From the NCBI GenBank assembly GCA_028698615.1, contig JAQVWF010000002.1, positions 84,527-148,526 of the forward strand: 64,000 bases of DNA, given 5' to 3'. Positions 34,920 through 43,902 of the stretch are shown here, in pieces. Each line of letters opens with the position of its first letter. Positions within the stretch are counted from its first letter, which is position 1. This stretch comes from Syntrophorhabdaceae bacterium (lineage in GTDB: Bacteria; Desulfobacterota; Syntrophorhabdia; Syntrophorhabdales; Syntrophorhabdaceae). Both the position numbers and the translations under genes were made by a program. The notes beneath the pieces are model-generated. The model was not told the origin of the DNA, ran no database searches, and saw nothing but the letters and a program-made list of their open reading frames with translations.

Positions 34920-37037
34920 TCACGCCTGAGGCCGTGTTTGCCTGGTGCCGGTATCTAACGGTACTCCAACGACGACGCGAACCAGTCCGTTGCCTTCTTC
35001 CGTCTGGAAGAGGTACTGATCGGCATAGATCAGGTTCAGGCGTTTGCGGAGATTATCGATACCCACTCCCTTCCTGACTCTTTCCCCATCTTCCGTCGAT
35101 ACCCAGTACCCCGTGTTGGTGATCTCTACGAGAAGGAGGTTATCATTGGTAAGCCAGCCTTCGATGGTTATTCTAAGCGGCAGGTCCGACGTTCTCGTCC
35201 CGTACTTGACGGCATTTTCCACAATAGGCTGAAGAATGAGTTCAGGCACCTGTACGTCCATGATCTGCGGAGGCAATTCTATGTTCACCTGCAGATCATC
35301 CTCAAAGCGGACTTTCTCGATGTTGAGATAGCTCTCTATGGTTCCCATTTCCTGGCGCAAGGGCACAAAACCGGATTCGCTGGAAGAAATGGTCGAACGC
35401 AGATAGCGGGAAAGCTGTTGAATGAGCTGGTCTGTCTGTCGCGCACTTATTCGGGCGAGGGCGCTCAGGGAATTGAGGACGTTGAAAAGAAAGTGGGGAT
35501 TGATCTGGTACCGAAGGGCCTCCAGCTTTGCCTGGACGGATCGAAGCTCTGCTTCCTCGGCCCGGAGGCGCTCTCTCTCGATCTCCTTTTGTTCCGTAAT
35601 ATCATCGAGGATACCCTGGATTCGGAGTATCTTTCCCTGTTCGTCCTTGTCAGCTCTGGCATAAATGGATCCGGTCCTTTGAAGCCCATCCCGCCGCCGA
35701 AAAACGATTTCGAAGCCTCTGGCTGTTCCCCGTGTATAAAGCAGTTCCAGCAGTCGGCCGCGCTTGGAGGAGGAGTAATGATGGGATACATTCCTGCCAA
35801 TGACTTCCGCGGGAGAGCCGTAGCCTATGATGGTTGCAAAGGCCGGGTTGGCATTCAATATGACGCCCTCCGGATCGGTGACGAATATCCCTTCCACCGC
35901 GTTCTCGAAAAGTCCCCGGTATAAACGCTCCGCCTTCTCCAGAGCAGTCCGGCTTTCCCGGAGACTCTGGGTCATAGCGTTAAGGCCCCGGGCAAGTTGG
36001 GAGATCTCGTCGGTGCCGCTTGTATCCAGCTTCTTGTCGAGAAGCCCGGATTCAATGTCCCGGACGAAGATCATACATTTCTCCAGCCTTCTCAGGAGGG
36101 GGTTGGCCATCGTGAAAACGGCGTAGGTGATAACAAGGAGCATGACAACGAGTGTGACCAGGGTGATCTTGCCCATTGTCTGAATAGGGGCGAGAACAGC
36201 CCGCAGGGGCCTTTCGATCACAAACAGAAATTCGGGGTCCGAGGTCTTCAGAAATGCTGCCAGACGGGGACCTGATTTTGAGGGATAGCTGACGACGCCG
36301 CTGCGGCTTGCCATGAATTCGGGCAGATCGGGAATGTCCGGCCGCATGTATGGTTTGGATCGTATGATGTTGGGAATAGACCATCCCTCGGGCAGGGTCG
36401 TCTCCATCCAGGGGTCATAGAAATAGGCCTTTCCCCCGTGTATGGTTTCCTGGGGTGTGAGAAAATAATCATTGAGTTGATCGAGGTCCAGGATGGCGCG
36501 GATCACGGCCACAACCCTGCCTTCCTGTTTGACGGGAACGCTGACCGCTATATTGGGCCGCCCCGTGCCGTGGCTGAAAAGCACCTGTGAAATCGTTGTT
36601 TTTCCCGCAACTGCCGTTCTGAAATCAGGGCGTGTGGCGACGACCTGGCGCATGGGGGAGTATCCAATGCGGTCGGGATAGGAGGACGCAATGCACCAGG
36701 CGTCCCGGTCAATAAGATTGATGGACTGATAGACAGAAGTTTTCTTGACAATGTCCAGAAAGGTCAGATTGGCCTCCTGAATGAGGGCCTTGTTCCCGGG
36801 AGATCTGACAATGTGATGGACCAGTCGTGATTCGGCGAGAAGCTCCATGTCGGTTTTGAACCTGTCGAGACCTATCTGGCTTTGCTTGGCGATGAGGGCC
36901 ACCGTCTGTTCCATTTGCCTCTTTGCGGTTGACTCAAGGTGCCGTCTTGCGGATAGGTAAGTGATGACCGAGGATAAAAAGACGCTGACAACGATCATCA
37001 CCGCGACAACAACGAGAAGTTTGGTACGAAAGTTCAT
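34920..37037 (-). CDS. LytS/YehU-family sensor histidine kinase with extracytoplasmic sensor, HAMP and PAS
   Basis: The 705-residue kinase has membrane helices near residues 7-30 and 293-315, which enclose a dCache-like periplasmic sensor. A HAMP segment (LLRRLEKCMIFVRDIE), a PAS domain (about 370-490; FENAVEGIFVTDPEGVILNA) and the His_kinase domain with YQINPHFLFNVLNSLSALAR follow. The HATPase part is VENAVKYGTRTSDLP and GVGIDNLRKRL. It should phosphorylate the receiver-only protein downstream and perhaps the distant LytTR regulator at 54680. Confidence 0.92.
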   Translation of the reverse strand: MNFRTKLLVVVAVMIVVSVFLSSVITYLSARRHLESTAKRQMEQTVALIAKQSQIGLDRFKTDMELLAESRLVHHIVRSPGNKALIQEANLTFLDIVKKTSVYQSINLIDRDAWCIASSYPDRIGYSPMRQVVATRPDFRTAVAGKTTISQVLFSHGTGRPNIAVSVPVKQEGRVVAVIRAILDLDQLNDYFLTPQETIHGGKAYFYDPWMETTLPEGWSIPNIIRSKPYMRPDIPDLPEFMASRSGVVSYPSKSGPRLAAFLKTSDPEFLFVIERPLRAVLAPIQTMGKITLVTLVVMLLVITYAVFTMANPLLRRLEKCMIFVRDIESGLLDKKLDTSGTDEISQLARGLNAMTQSLRESRTALEKAERLYRGLFENAVEGIFVTDPEGVILNANPAFATIIGYGSPAEVIGRNVSHHYSSSKRGRLLELLYTRGTARGFEIVFRRRDGLQRTGSIYARADKDEQGKILRIQGILDDITEQKEIERERLRAEEAELRSVQAKLEALRYQINPHFLFNVLNSLSALARISARQTDQLIQQLSRYLRSTISSSESGFVPLRQEMGTIESYLNIEKVRFEDDLQVNIELPPQIMDVQVPELILQPIVENAVKYGTRTSDLPLRITIEGWLTNDNLLLVEITNTGYWVSTEDGERVRKGVGIDNLRKRLNLIYADQYLFQTEEGNGLVRVVVGVPLDTGTRQTRPQA

Positions 37038-37549
37038 CTGCCCCCTTCTTTCTCAGGTGGAATATTCCCTGCCCTTTCGAAGAATCGTGTGCCCTTTTCC
37101 CATATGGACAAATCCTACGGCACGATCCTGTTCCTCGGATCCGCTATGTAACCGAGAAGACACATAGAGGGACGAACCAACCAAATTGCGTGATAAGGAC
37201 GATGGAGGATCTCACCGTTAAGATGATCCTATTCTCATCTGTCCCCTGAGCCCGTGATCTGTCCGGCGTTCTCCACCGTAAGTCCGTGGCCGGACACAAC
37301 ACCGGATGTCCCGCCGGAGATGATGCCTCCCAGGAACCCGCCCGCGAGTTCCCTATGAGCTCTATCTTCATGTGTTGCCGCTCGCCGAACCCGTCGGGAT
37401 TTCCCGGAGTGCCGGGAACTGCCGCCATTAAGTGTTTCAATGCTCCGCTGTTTTATGGTTTAACTAGATATTATTGTTATTGTCTCACCGCACCGTCGGG
37501 TCTTTTCCGATGACGCGGGAAGGGTTAGACAAAAAGCGGAGGAAGCACC
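37038..37549. other. 512-base intergenic region between divergent genes
   Basis: This gap separates the LytS-type kinase (minus) from the HAD phosphatase (plus). It holds a possible autotransporter fragment (37235-37351, minus). An AT-rich stretch near 37450-37480 could carry the phosphatase promoter, but no convincing -35/-10 pair was found. No RNA gene was recognised. Confidence 0.5.
37235..37351 (-). pseudogene. possible autotransporter passenger fragment
   Basis: A minus-strand frame ending in TGA (37235-37237) reads GGFLGGIISGGTSGVV, then GHGLTVENAGQITGSGD. This glycine-rich, V.NAG.I.GSG style is like the passenger of the autotransporter at 20377. There is no start, signal peptide or barrel. 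It may be a remnant of a decayed autotransporter gene or a chance reading. Confidence 0.28.
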
Positions 37550-38218
37550 ATGGGGTTCGAGGGAGTTATTTTTGACCTCGATGGAACGCTGGTCAATTCA
37601 CTGGAGGATATAGCCGATTCCATGAACAACGTCCTGAGAGGACATGGTTTTCCGACGCGCTGTCTCGAGGAGTACAAGCTCTTCGTCGGCCGGGGGATGA
37701 AAAACCTTGTTGTAAGGGCGCTGCCGGAAAATGCGCGTGATGAAGCCCGGGTCTCCATGTGCCGCGATTCAATGCTGGAGGAATACGGCAAGAATTATGT
37801 GAACAAGACACGACCCTATGAGGGGATAGCGGATCTCCTTGACGAGCTTGATCGGCGCAAGATGAAAACCGCTGTCTTTTCCAACAAGATCGATCATCTG
37901 ACGAAAAAGATGGTGGTGTCACTGTTTCCTGGCCGGCGATTCTCCGCAGTAATCGGGGCCGGCGCCGGGATGCCGGAGAAACCGGACCCGAAAGGTGTTT
38001 TGTCGATAAGCCGTCACCTGGGGATCGAGCCCGAAGGTCTGATATATGTGGGCGATTCCGATGTTGACATGGAGACCGCACGCAATGCCGGAATGTTCCC
38101 GGCAGGGGCCCTCTGGGGTTTCCGGACGAAAGAGGAATTGGTCTCTCACGGTGCGGGATGCGTGCTCAGGCACCCCCTTGACCTGCTTCGGACCATAAAC
38201 GGCGAAAACGGAGCATGA
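37550..38218 (+). CDS. gph: HAD-family phosphatase, phosphoglycolate phosphatase-like
   Basis: The 222-residue HAD hydrolase has motif I FDLDGTLVNS, motif II FSNK, motif III lysine in PEKPDPKGVL and motif IV YVGDSDVDMETA, with a helical cap domain between I and II. This is the Gph/PpaX layout. Phosphoglycolate, made during DNA repair or by side reactions, is the likely substrate, but related phosphatases cannot be excluded. GGAGG lies before the ATG. Confidence 0.8.
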   Translation: MGFEGVIFDLDGTLVNSLEDIADSMNNVLRGHGFPTRCLEEYKLFVGRGMKNLVVRALPENARDEARVSMCRDSMLEEYGKNYVNKTRPYEGIADLLDELDRRKMKTAVFSNKIDHLTKKMVVSLFPGRRFSAVIGAGAGMPEKPDPKGVLSISRHLGIEPEGLIYVGDSDVDMETARNAGMFPAGALWGFRTKEELVSHGAGCVLRHPLDLLRTINGENGA

Positions 38219-38308
38219 TCTGGCAGGGCAATTGACGAAAATCCTCTGTCTGTGCAAGGATAAGGAAGAGCCCATCTATTCGGGCCGGCTCTACAGGAAG
38301 GCGGGGCG

Positions 38309-38986
38309 TTGAGGATACTGGTTATTGAAGACGATGAAAAGATCGCGTCATTCATTATAAAAGGAATGAAGGCCGCGGGTTGCGCCGTCGATCATGTCAC
38401 CGATGGCAGGGAAGGCCTCGGGCTGGCGATGACGGAACCTTACGATTCAGCCATCGTCGACATCATGCTCCCCGGCCTTGACGGTCTGTCCGTGGTGGAG
38501 GAGATACGCAAGGCCAAGGTGGCTACGCCCGTTATCATCCTCAGCGCAAGGGGTTCGGTGGAAGACCGGGTGAAGGGCCTGCAGACGGGGGCGGACGATT
38601 ATCTCACCAAGCCTTTCGCCTTCACCGAGCTTCTGGCGAGGGTGCAGGCGCTGGTGCGCCGCTCCACGGGGGTGACGGAGCCGATGAGGCTTGCCGTGGG
38701 AGACCTTTCGGTGAACCTCATAAACAGGGAGGTGAAGAGGGCCGACAGGGACATCGATCTCCAGCCTATGGAATTTTCCCTCCTTGAGTACCTCATGCGC
38801 AACGCGGGCAGGGTGGTCTCGAAGACCATGATAATGGAGCATGTCTGGAACTACGATTTCGATCCCCAGACGAATGTGGTGGAGGCCCGGATATGCAGGC
38901 TCCGGGACAAGATCGACAGGGATTTTCCCGGCAAGCTCATCCACACGGTGCGGGGGGTAGGCTATGTCCTCAGGGAAAGCCCGTAA
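38309..38986 (+). CDS. OmpR-family response regulator
   Basis: The 225-residue protein has a receiver (phospho-Asp in AIVDIMLPGLDG, then LTKPFAFTELLARVQAL) and a winged-helix DNA-binding domain (LQPMEFSLLEYLMRNAGRVV, VVEARICRLRDKID, IHTVRGVGYVLRE). It resembles CusR/CopR regulators. The start is TTG. It overlaps the kinase gene by 23 bases, a normal arrangement. Confidence 0.95.
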   Translation: MRILVIEDDEKIASFIIKGMKAAGCAVDHVTDGREGLGLAMTEPYDSAIVDIMLPGLDGLSVVEEIRKAKVATPVIILSARGSVEDRVKGLQTGADDYLTKPFAFTELLARVQALVRRSTGVTEPMRLAVGDLSVNLINREVKRADRDIDLQPMEFSLLEYLMRNAGRVVSKTMIMEHVWNYDFDPQTNVVEARICRLRDKIDRDFPGKLIHTVRGVGYVLRESP

Positions 38987-40385
38987 ATTCCGCAACACGC
39001 TGGCCTTCAGATTGACGCTCTGGTACGCGGGGATCTTTGCCGTTTCCTCCTTTGTCGCCTTTCTTCTTTTTTACATGCTCGTCACGTCCGTCGTACGCGG
39101 CAGGATGGACCAGGAACTCATGAGCCAGGCCCGGCGCTATGTGGTGCTTGCATCGACGGAAGGCCTCGAAGAGGCGAGGAAGGCCGCAGTCGTGGAATCC
39201 CAGGCGGCCGGCGTGAGAAAGGTCTTTTTCCGCATGCTCTATTCCGATGGTGTAGCGTTTTCTTCGTCGAACATGTCCTACTGGAAGGATATCGGCATTC
39301 ATCTGAGCGCTATCCGGCAGTTGGTCGAGGGGGCCGACCATGTCTTTGAAACGATGGACCTGCCTGAGCGCGGGGACGAGGTCCGTATCCTCTATGTGAT
39401 GCTCGGCCCGGGCATTATCCTCCAGATCGGTGAGGCCGTGGAGGAGTCGTCAAGGTTTCTGGAGGCCTTCAGGCGCATCTTCATCGTGACCATGGCTTTT
39501 CTCATCATTCTTGCCGCCGGTATCGGCTGGTTCATGGCGAGAAGGGCGGTATCGGGAGTGGAAGCCGTGACGCGTACAGCGAGGGAGATATCTGCCGGTA
39601 CGCTGGGTCAGAGGGTGCCCGTCAAGAGGCGCGGGGACGAGATCGACCAGCTTGCCGTGACCTTCAACGAGATGCTGGACCGCATCGAAGTGCTGGTCAA
39701 GGAGATGAGGGAGATGAGCGACAATATCGCCCATGATCTGAAGAGCCCCATCACGCGGATACGGGGCGCCGCGGAGGTGACGCTCGGCACCTCGGGAACT
39801 ATGGAGGAGTTCGAGAACATGGCGGCAAGCACCATCGAGGAGTGCGACCGTCTTTTGGATACCATTAATACCATGCTCATGATCTCAAGGACTGAGTCCG
39901 GAGTGGACCGGCCACCCCAGGAAAGGATAAACGCGGCGGAACTCGTGCGCGAGGCATGTGATCTTTATGAACCAGCCGCTTCCGACAAGGGCCTCATTCT
40001 CACCTGCGAGATCGAAGAGGGTGTCTATGTCGCAGGAGATAAGAGGATGATCCGGAGGATGATTGCGAACCTTATCGACAACGCCATCAAGTACACCGCC
40101 TCCGGAGGAACCGTCGATGTCCGTCTTTTCCACGACGTTGCGGACCGGGTCTCACTCACGGTGAGTGACAGCGGCACGGGCATCTCTCCGGAAGACCTTC
40201 CCCGCATCTTCGACAGGTTTTACCGCGGTGACAGGAGCCGCTCGGAAACGGGCCTCGGCCTCGGCCTCAGTCTTGCGAGGGCCATAGCCCGTGCCCACGG
40301 CGGAGACATCACCGTGACAAGCGCTCCCGACAAAGGCAGCACCTTCACCGTCACCCTCCCCAACAGAACCGTTTCAGGCGGCTAA
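38964..40385 (+). CDS. sensor histidine kinase, CusS-like
   Basis: The 473-residue kinase has two membrane helices (about 19-42 and 170-192) around a periplasmic sensor, a HAMP (RRAVSGVEAVTRTAREISAG), HisKA with MSDNIAHDLKSPITRIRGA, and HATPase motifs (NLIDNAIKYT, DSGTGISPEDLPRIFDRFYR, GLGLGLSLARAIA). It pairs with the OmpR-type regulator upstream and probably senses envelope stress or metal, given the downstream HtrA gene. Confidence 0.95.
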   Translation: MSSGKARKFRNTLAFRLTLWYAGIFAVSSFVAFLLFYMLVTSVVRGRMDQELMSQARRYVVLASTEGLEEARKAAVVESQAAGVRKVFFRMLYSDGVAFSSSNMSYWKDIGIHLSAIRQLVEGADHVFETMDLPERGDEVRILYVMLGPGIILQIGEAVEESSRFLEAFRRIFIVTMAFLIILAAGIGWFMARRAVSGVEAVTRTAREISAGTLGQRVPVKRRGDEIDQLAVTFNEMLDRIEVLVKEMREMSDNIAHDLKSPITRIRGAAEVTLGTSGTMEEFENMAASTIEECDRLLDTINTMLMISRTESGVDRPPQERINAAELVREACDLYEPAASDKGLILTCEIEEGVYVAGDKRMIRRMIANLIDNAIKYTASGGTVDVRLFHDVADRVSLTVSDSGTGISPEDLPRIFDRFYRGDRSRSETGLGLGLSLARAIARAHGGDITVTSAPDKGSTFTVTLPNRTVSGG

Positions 40386-40444
40386 ACGTTAAAGGTTCTT
40401 GTTTTTCCCGATTACCCATGGCCTATGACCCATAATCCCCGTTC

Positions 40445-40460
40445 ATTACCAATTTGTAAT
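40445..40460. promoter_or_regulatory. candidate operator upstream of htrA
   Basis: ATTACCAATTTGTAAT is a 5-bp inverted repeat (ATTAC/GTAAT) with a 6-bp centre. It lies about 90 bases before the htrA start and just after the two-component genes. OmpR-family regulators of the CpxR/CusR type bind sites of this kind. Its owner is inferred. Confidence 0.35.
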
Positions 40461-40549
40461 CTTCCCGTCATGTCCTGATGAACTTTGCGATGTAGACTGC
40501 ACTATCGGCACAGCAGCACCTGGCAAATATATACATCAAGGAGATCTAT

Positions 40550-42025
40550 ATGGAACGAAGACGGGTAATCAGGGCTGTCGTTGTTACACTGGTGACCATT
40601 GCGCTCACGGTGGGGCTTGGCTACGGGGTCTCGAAGGCCGTCAAGGGCACGGATCCAGCACCGGCTGTTTCGAAGAGCGCCGGGGGGGTGCCCGTCATGG
40701 TACCCGGCAATTTCACGACGCTTGCTGAGAAGGTTCGGCCCAGCGTGGTGAATATTCAGACCGTCAAGACACTCAAGGGAAACGGACGGGTCTTTCGCCA
40801 TTTTTTCGGGAATCCCTTTGGCGGACAGAATCCTTTTGAAGAGTTTTTCGGTCCCCGGGGAGGGAACGGCTCCCCCGAGGACTTCCGGCAGAAGAGCCTT
40901 GGCTCCGGGTTCATAATCGACGGGGACGGGTATATCGCGACCAATAATCACGTCGTGGAAGGGGCCAACGAGATAAAGGTGAAGCTCGCCGACGGCAGGG
41001 AGTTTGATGCAAGCGTCGTCGGCAGAGACCCCAAGACGGACCTTGCCCTCATAAGGATCAAAGGCGCTTCAAACCTGATGCCCATAAACATGGGCAATTC
41101 CGACGAACTGAAAGTAGGCAGCTGGGTTGTCGCCATAGGCAGTCCCTTCGGCCTTGAACAGACCGTAACTGCCGGCATCGTCAGCGCAAAAGGAAGGATC
41201 ATCGGTTCCGGTCCATATGACAACTTCATTCAAACGGATGCCTCCATAAATCCGGGGAACAGCGGTGGCCCTCTCATCAATATGAACGGGGAAGTTATCG
41301 GCATCAACACGGCGATCGTCGCTTCAGGACAGGGAATAGGCTTTGCGATTCCCATAGATACAGCCAAAAGCGTGATAGCCCAGTTGAAAGGAAGCGGGAG
41401 TGTCACCCGCGGCTGGCTCGGTGTAAGCATTCAGGAGATCACCCCGGCGCTTGCTTCCTCCTTCGGCCTGAAAGACAGGAAGGGAGCCCTTGTTGCCGAC
41501 GTGGTGAAAGACGGACCTGCCGACAAGGCGGGGATAGCCCAGGGGGATGTGATCGTCGAATTTGACGGGAAAGAGATCGCCAGCTCCAACGATCTCCCGC
41601 GGATCGTTGCCGCAACCCCGGTGGGCAAGGATGTGGCGGTAAAACTGCTCCGCAACGGCACAACGGCGGGCAGGACCGTGAAGATAGCACGCATGGAAGA
41701 CACCGTCGCGGAGGCGGCAGAGAAAGTCACCGGCGGGAACAAGGTGGGGATAACCGTTCAGGGAATCACGCCCGAGGTTGCGAGAGCCCTTCAACTGAAG
41801 AATCGGAAAGGCGTGGTGGTCGCTTCCGTTGAACCGGGGAGCCCGGCGGAAGAGGCTGGTATTGTCCGTGGCGATGTGATCCGCGAAGTGAACAGGGCCG
41901 CCGTAAAGGATGTGGAGAGCTTTGTTCGGAAGATGGAGCAGGAGAGCCAGCAGAAGAACGTTCTTTTTCTCATCAGCAGAAAGGCGAGCAATATATATGT
42001 TGTTGTAAAACTCGACAAGAATTGA
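40550..42025 (+). CDS. degP: periplasmic serine protease of the HtrA/DegP family
   Basis: The 491-residue protein has an N-terminal signal anchor (about 7-28), the trypsin-like domain with catalytic His134 (TNNHVVEG), Asp164 (KTDLALI) and Ser238 (NPGNSGGPL), an LA loop rich in Phe/Gly (about 80-110), and two PDZ domains (about 285-370 and 395-485). It degrades or refolds misfolded envelope proteins. AAGGAGATC precedes the ATG. The two-component system upstream is a plausible controller. Confidence 0.95.
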   Translation: MERRRVIRAVVVTLVTIALTVGLGYGVSKAVKGTDPAPAVSKSAGGVPVMVPGNFTTLAEKVRPSVVNIQTVKTLKGNGRVFRHFFGNPFGGQNPFEEFFGPRGGNGSPEDFRQKSLGSGFIIDGDGYIATNNHVVEGANEIKVKLADGREFDASVVGRDPKTDLALIRIKGASNLMPINMGNSDELKVGSWVVAIGSPFGLEQTVTAGIVSAKGRIIGSGPYDNFIQTDASINPGNSGGPLINMNGEVIGINTAIVASGQGIGFAIPIDTAKSVIAQLKGSGSVTRGWLGVSIQEITPALASSFGLKDRKGALVADVVKDGPADKAGIAQGDVIVEFDGKEIASSNDLPRIVAATPVGKDVAVKLLRNGTTAGRTVKIARMEDTVAEAAEKVTGGNKVGITVQGITPEVARALQLKNRKGVVVASVEPGSPAEEAGIVRGDVIREVNRAAVKDVESFVRKMEQESQQKNVLFLISRKASNIYVVVKLDKN

Positions 42026-42054
42026 AACGCCCCTTTCAAATGATGTCAGGTTGT

Positions 42055-42074
42055 CGGGATACGGCGTGATCCCG
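42055..42074. terminator. weak bidirectional hairpin between convergent genes
   Basis: CGGGAT and ATCCCG enclose an 8-base loop between the ends of htrA and the minus-strand secreted-protein gene. There is no T tract, so the function is uncertain. Confidence 0.3.
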
Positions 42075-42106
42075 GCAGCCTGGCATCTCTCTTTCGGAAA
42101 CGCTCG

Positions 42107-42547
42107 TCAGTTGCACAATTCGTTTACGCAGCAATAGACCTCTGCGATCAGTGCGATGGCGCTGCTGCTTTCGGTGTAACCGTTGTCGGCGGTTTTGACC
42201 TGTCCCCTGACGGTCCAGGTTTCATTCCCGTTATCGGTGGCATAAGTGCTCACCCCCGCAATGGGAACGATGGTAGTTGATGTTCCTCCCAGCATACGCA
42301 CGGGCGTCACAAATATCTTCGCCGTCATCCCGGGATCGCATGAAGGTTTCTGGAGGACCGTACCGCTATAGTGCACGCCCTTGTATTGCAGCACGGCGCC
42401 GCCGCTTTCGGATAGGGGCGGCACGATGTAGACGGCCTCCGCGCAAGCCCGTTGTCCCACCCCCGCAAGACCGGGAATGGCAAGAAGTAACAGTGTTCCG
42501 AAGAGAAATGCTTGCTGTCCCACGTTTAACCGTGCCGCATTTCTCAC
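42107..42547 (-). CDS. small exported protein of unknown function
   Basis: The 146-residue product has a signal peptide (hydrophobic FLFGTLLLLAIPGLAGV, cleavage near ACAEA). The mature part is Ser/Thr/Val-rich and probably all-beta (YKGVHYSGTVLQK, ETWTVRGQVKTADNG), with cysteines near the middle and at the very end (VYCCVNELC). The family was not recognised. It is the last of three minus-strand genes that begin at 43613. Confidence 0.6.
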   Translation of the reverse strand: MRNAARLNVGQQAFLFGTLLLLAIPGLAGVGQRACAEAVYIVPPLSESGGAVLQYKGVHYSGTVLQKPSCDPGMTAKIFVTPVRMLGGTSTTIVPIAGVSTYATDNGNETWTVRGQVKTADNGYTESSSAIALIAEVYCCVNELCN

Positions 42548-42616
42548 CAGGTTCCGGACAATGTGTCGCTTTGCACGAATAGTGGAATGTTTCAGGATGG
42601 TCCCTCCTCTATCAGG

Positions 42617-43228
42617 TCATTTCAAAAGGTTAGATAAGACGCTGGCCTTGAATGCGACGGCGCTTTCAATGACCTTGTCGGCGTACCGGTCGTCTCTTGC
42701 CCCGAGGTATTTGTACAGGGCGCGGCGCAGATCGTTGTTTGACTGGCGCATGTAGAGACGGAGAATTCCCGTCCCGATGGCCAGGTTCCTGTGAAGGTCG
42801 TGCGCCTCCTCGGGTGAGGAGAAATACCGCTTCCACGTGGGCCAGTGCACCTGCATGAGGCCCCGCGCATTCCTGTTGCTTATGGCCGCCGGGTTGAAGC
42901 CGCTTTCGACGTGTACGATGCCCATGAGTACGGAGAGGAAATTGAGCCGGTGCTCCTCGGAGGAGAACCGGTATCTCTCCCAGTGAACGTGATCTACCAG
43001 AGCTTTGGCGACGATGAGGGATGTCCCTTCTTTTTGCCGCCTGTTCATCTTGCGGATGTGCCGGAGGGCATGCTGAAAATCTCGGTACTTGTCGGGGTTA
43101 CGGTCTTTCATTGCCTGGATCTCAGACCGGAGTCTTTCCATTCCTTCGTTGTGGTTCCCGGCGGGTCCGCAGAACCCGCGGGCGCTGGGGTACGCGAGGA
43201 AGGCGACGAAAAGAAGGAAGGCGAGCAT
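42617..43228 (-). CDS. lytic transglycosylase (SLT fold), VirB1-like
   Basis: The 203-residue product starts at the ATG preceded by AAGAAGGG; the longer frame into the neighbouring gene is rejected. A signal peptide (MLAFLLFVAFLAYPSARG) is followed by a helical region and the catalytic domain. The Glu lies in GIVHVESGFNPAAISNRN, followed by GLMQVHW and YMRQSNNDLRRALYKYLG. It cleaves peptidoglycan glycan strands in the periplasm. Small enzymes of this kind often accompany type IV secretion machines, one of which starts at 58498. Confidence 0.85.
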   Translation of the reverse strand: MLAFLLFVAFLAYPSARGFCGPAGNHNEGMERLRSEIQAMKDRNPDKYRDFQHALRHIRKMNRRQKEGTSLIVAKALVDHVHWERYRFSSEEHRLNFLSVLMGIVHVESGFNPAAISNRNARGLMQVHWPTWKRYFSSPEEAHDLHRNLAIGTGILRLYMRQSNNDLRRALYKYLGARDDRYADKVIESAVAFKASVLSNLLK

Positions 43229-43253
43229 GGCCCTTCTTGCCTGTGATCCGTCC

Positions 43254-43613
43254 TCAGCCGCGATTGTCAGGCCTCCAGGGTGTCGGATCATTGGGGAAGC
43301 TGCCGTATTCGGCTTCCATCGTGTTGTATGTGCGCTCGTATAGGTCTTCGAGATCCAGAGGCGGTCTGACATTCCCATCGAGAGTGCAGCGGTAGAGCGT
43401 AAGGAGCATGGAGACGCAATCCCGCGTCCCCGCGTCGACATTGGGATCGAATTTGAACCAGACCAGTTCCATCGCGTCCTGAAAGGCGGGTGCATTGGTG
43501 CTAGCGGCAAGCTGTTTCAAAGCTTTCTGTATCATTGATCGCGGAAGGACTATTTCGAAGTCTTCAGATCTCCTGGCCACAAAGGTTTCCGATATTCCGC
43601 TCTGGTTCATCAT
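43254..43613 (-). CDS. protein of unknown function
   Basis: The 119-residue product starts at one of two adjacent ATGs after GGAGCGAG; the longer frame is rejected. It is soluble and acidic (SEDFEIVLPRSMIQKALKQL, PPLDLEDLYERTYNTMEAEY), without signal peptide or membrane helix. No known motif was seen. It lies 25 bases upstream of the transglycosylase gene and is likely co-transcribed. Confidence 0.55.
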   Translation of the reverse strand: MMNQSGISETFVARRSEDFEIVLPRSMIQKALKQLAASTNAPAFQDAMELVWFKFDPNVDAGTRDCVSMLLTLYRCTLDGNVRPPLDLEDLYERTYNTMEAEYGSFPNDPTPWRPDNRG

Positions 43614-43781
43614 CTCGCTCCGTTCGAGTCCTAAGGATATAAATAGCAGGAAAGCGGAAGTCACACTTCCAGAGTGCGAGATCTCGGGGTCACGGACAGG
43701 GGCAGAATTCCGCCTCTGGCCCGGGATATCCTGAACCCGGTCGTTTGGAAAAGCGAAAGGGCCATTTCGGGGCATTTGGTA

Positions 43782-43811
43782 TTGACAATTCAGCTTCAAA
43801 TGTATTTGATA
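43782..43811 (+). promoter_or_regulatory. candidate sigma-70 promoter
   Basis: TTGACA (43782-43787) is followed at 17-18 bp by TTTGAT/TTGATA. It points toward the operon starting at 43903. Two copies of AGTAATTTC 15 bp apart (about 43820-43845) lie just downstream and could be a repressor site. Confidence 0.4.
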
Positions 43812-43902
43812 GATTTCCTAAGTAATTTCCAGCAAAGTAATTTCACCGTAAATAATCCTTATTTGATGCTTTACATATCTTGTTCCTCAGGGGGGTATTG
43901 CC

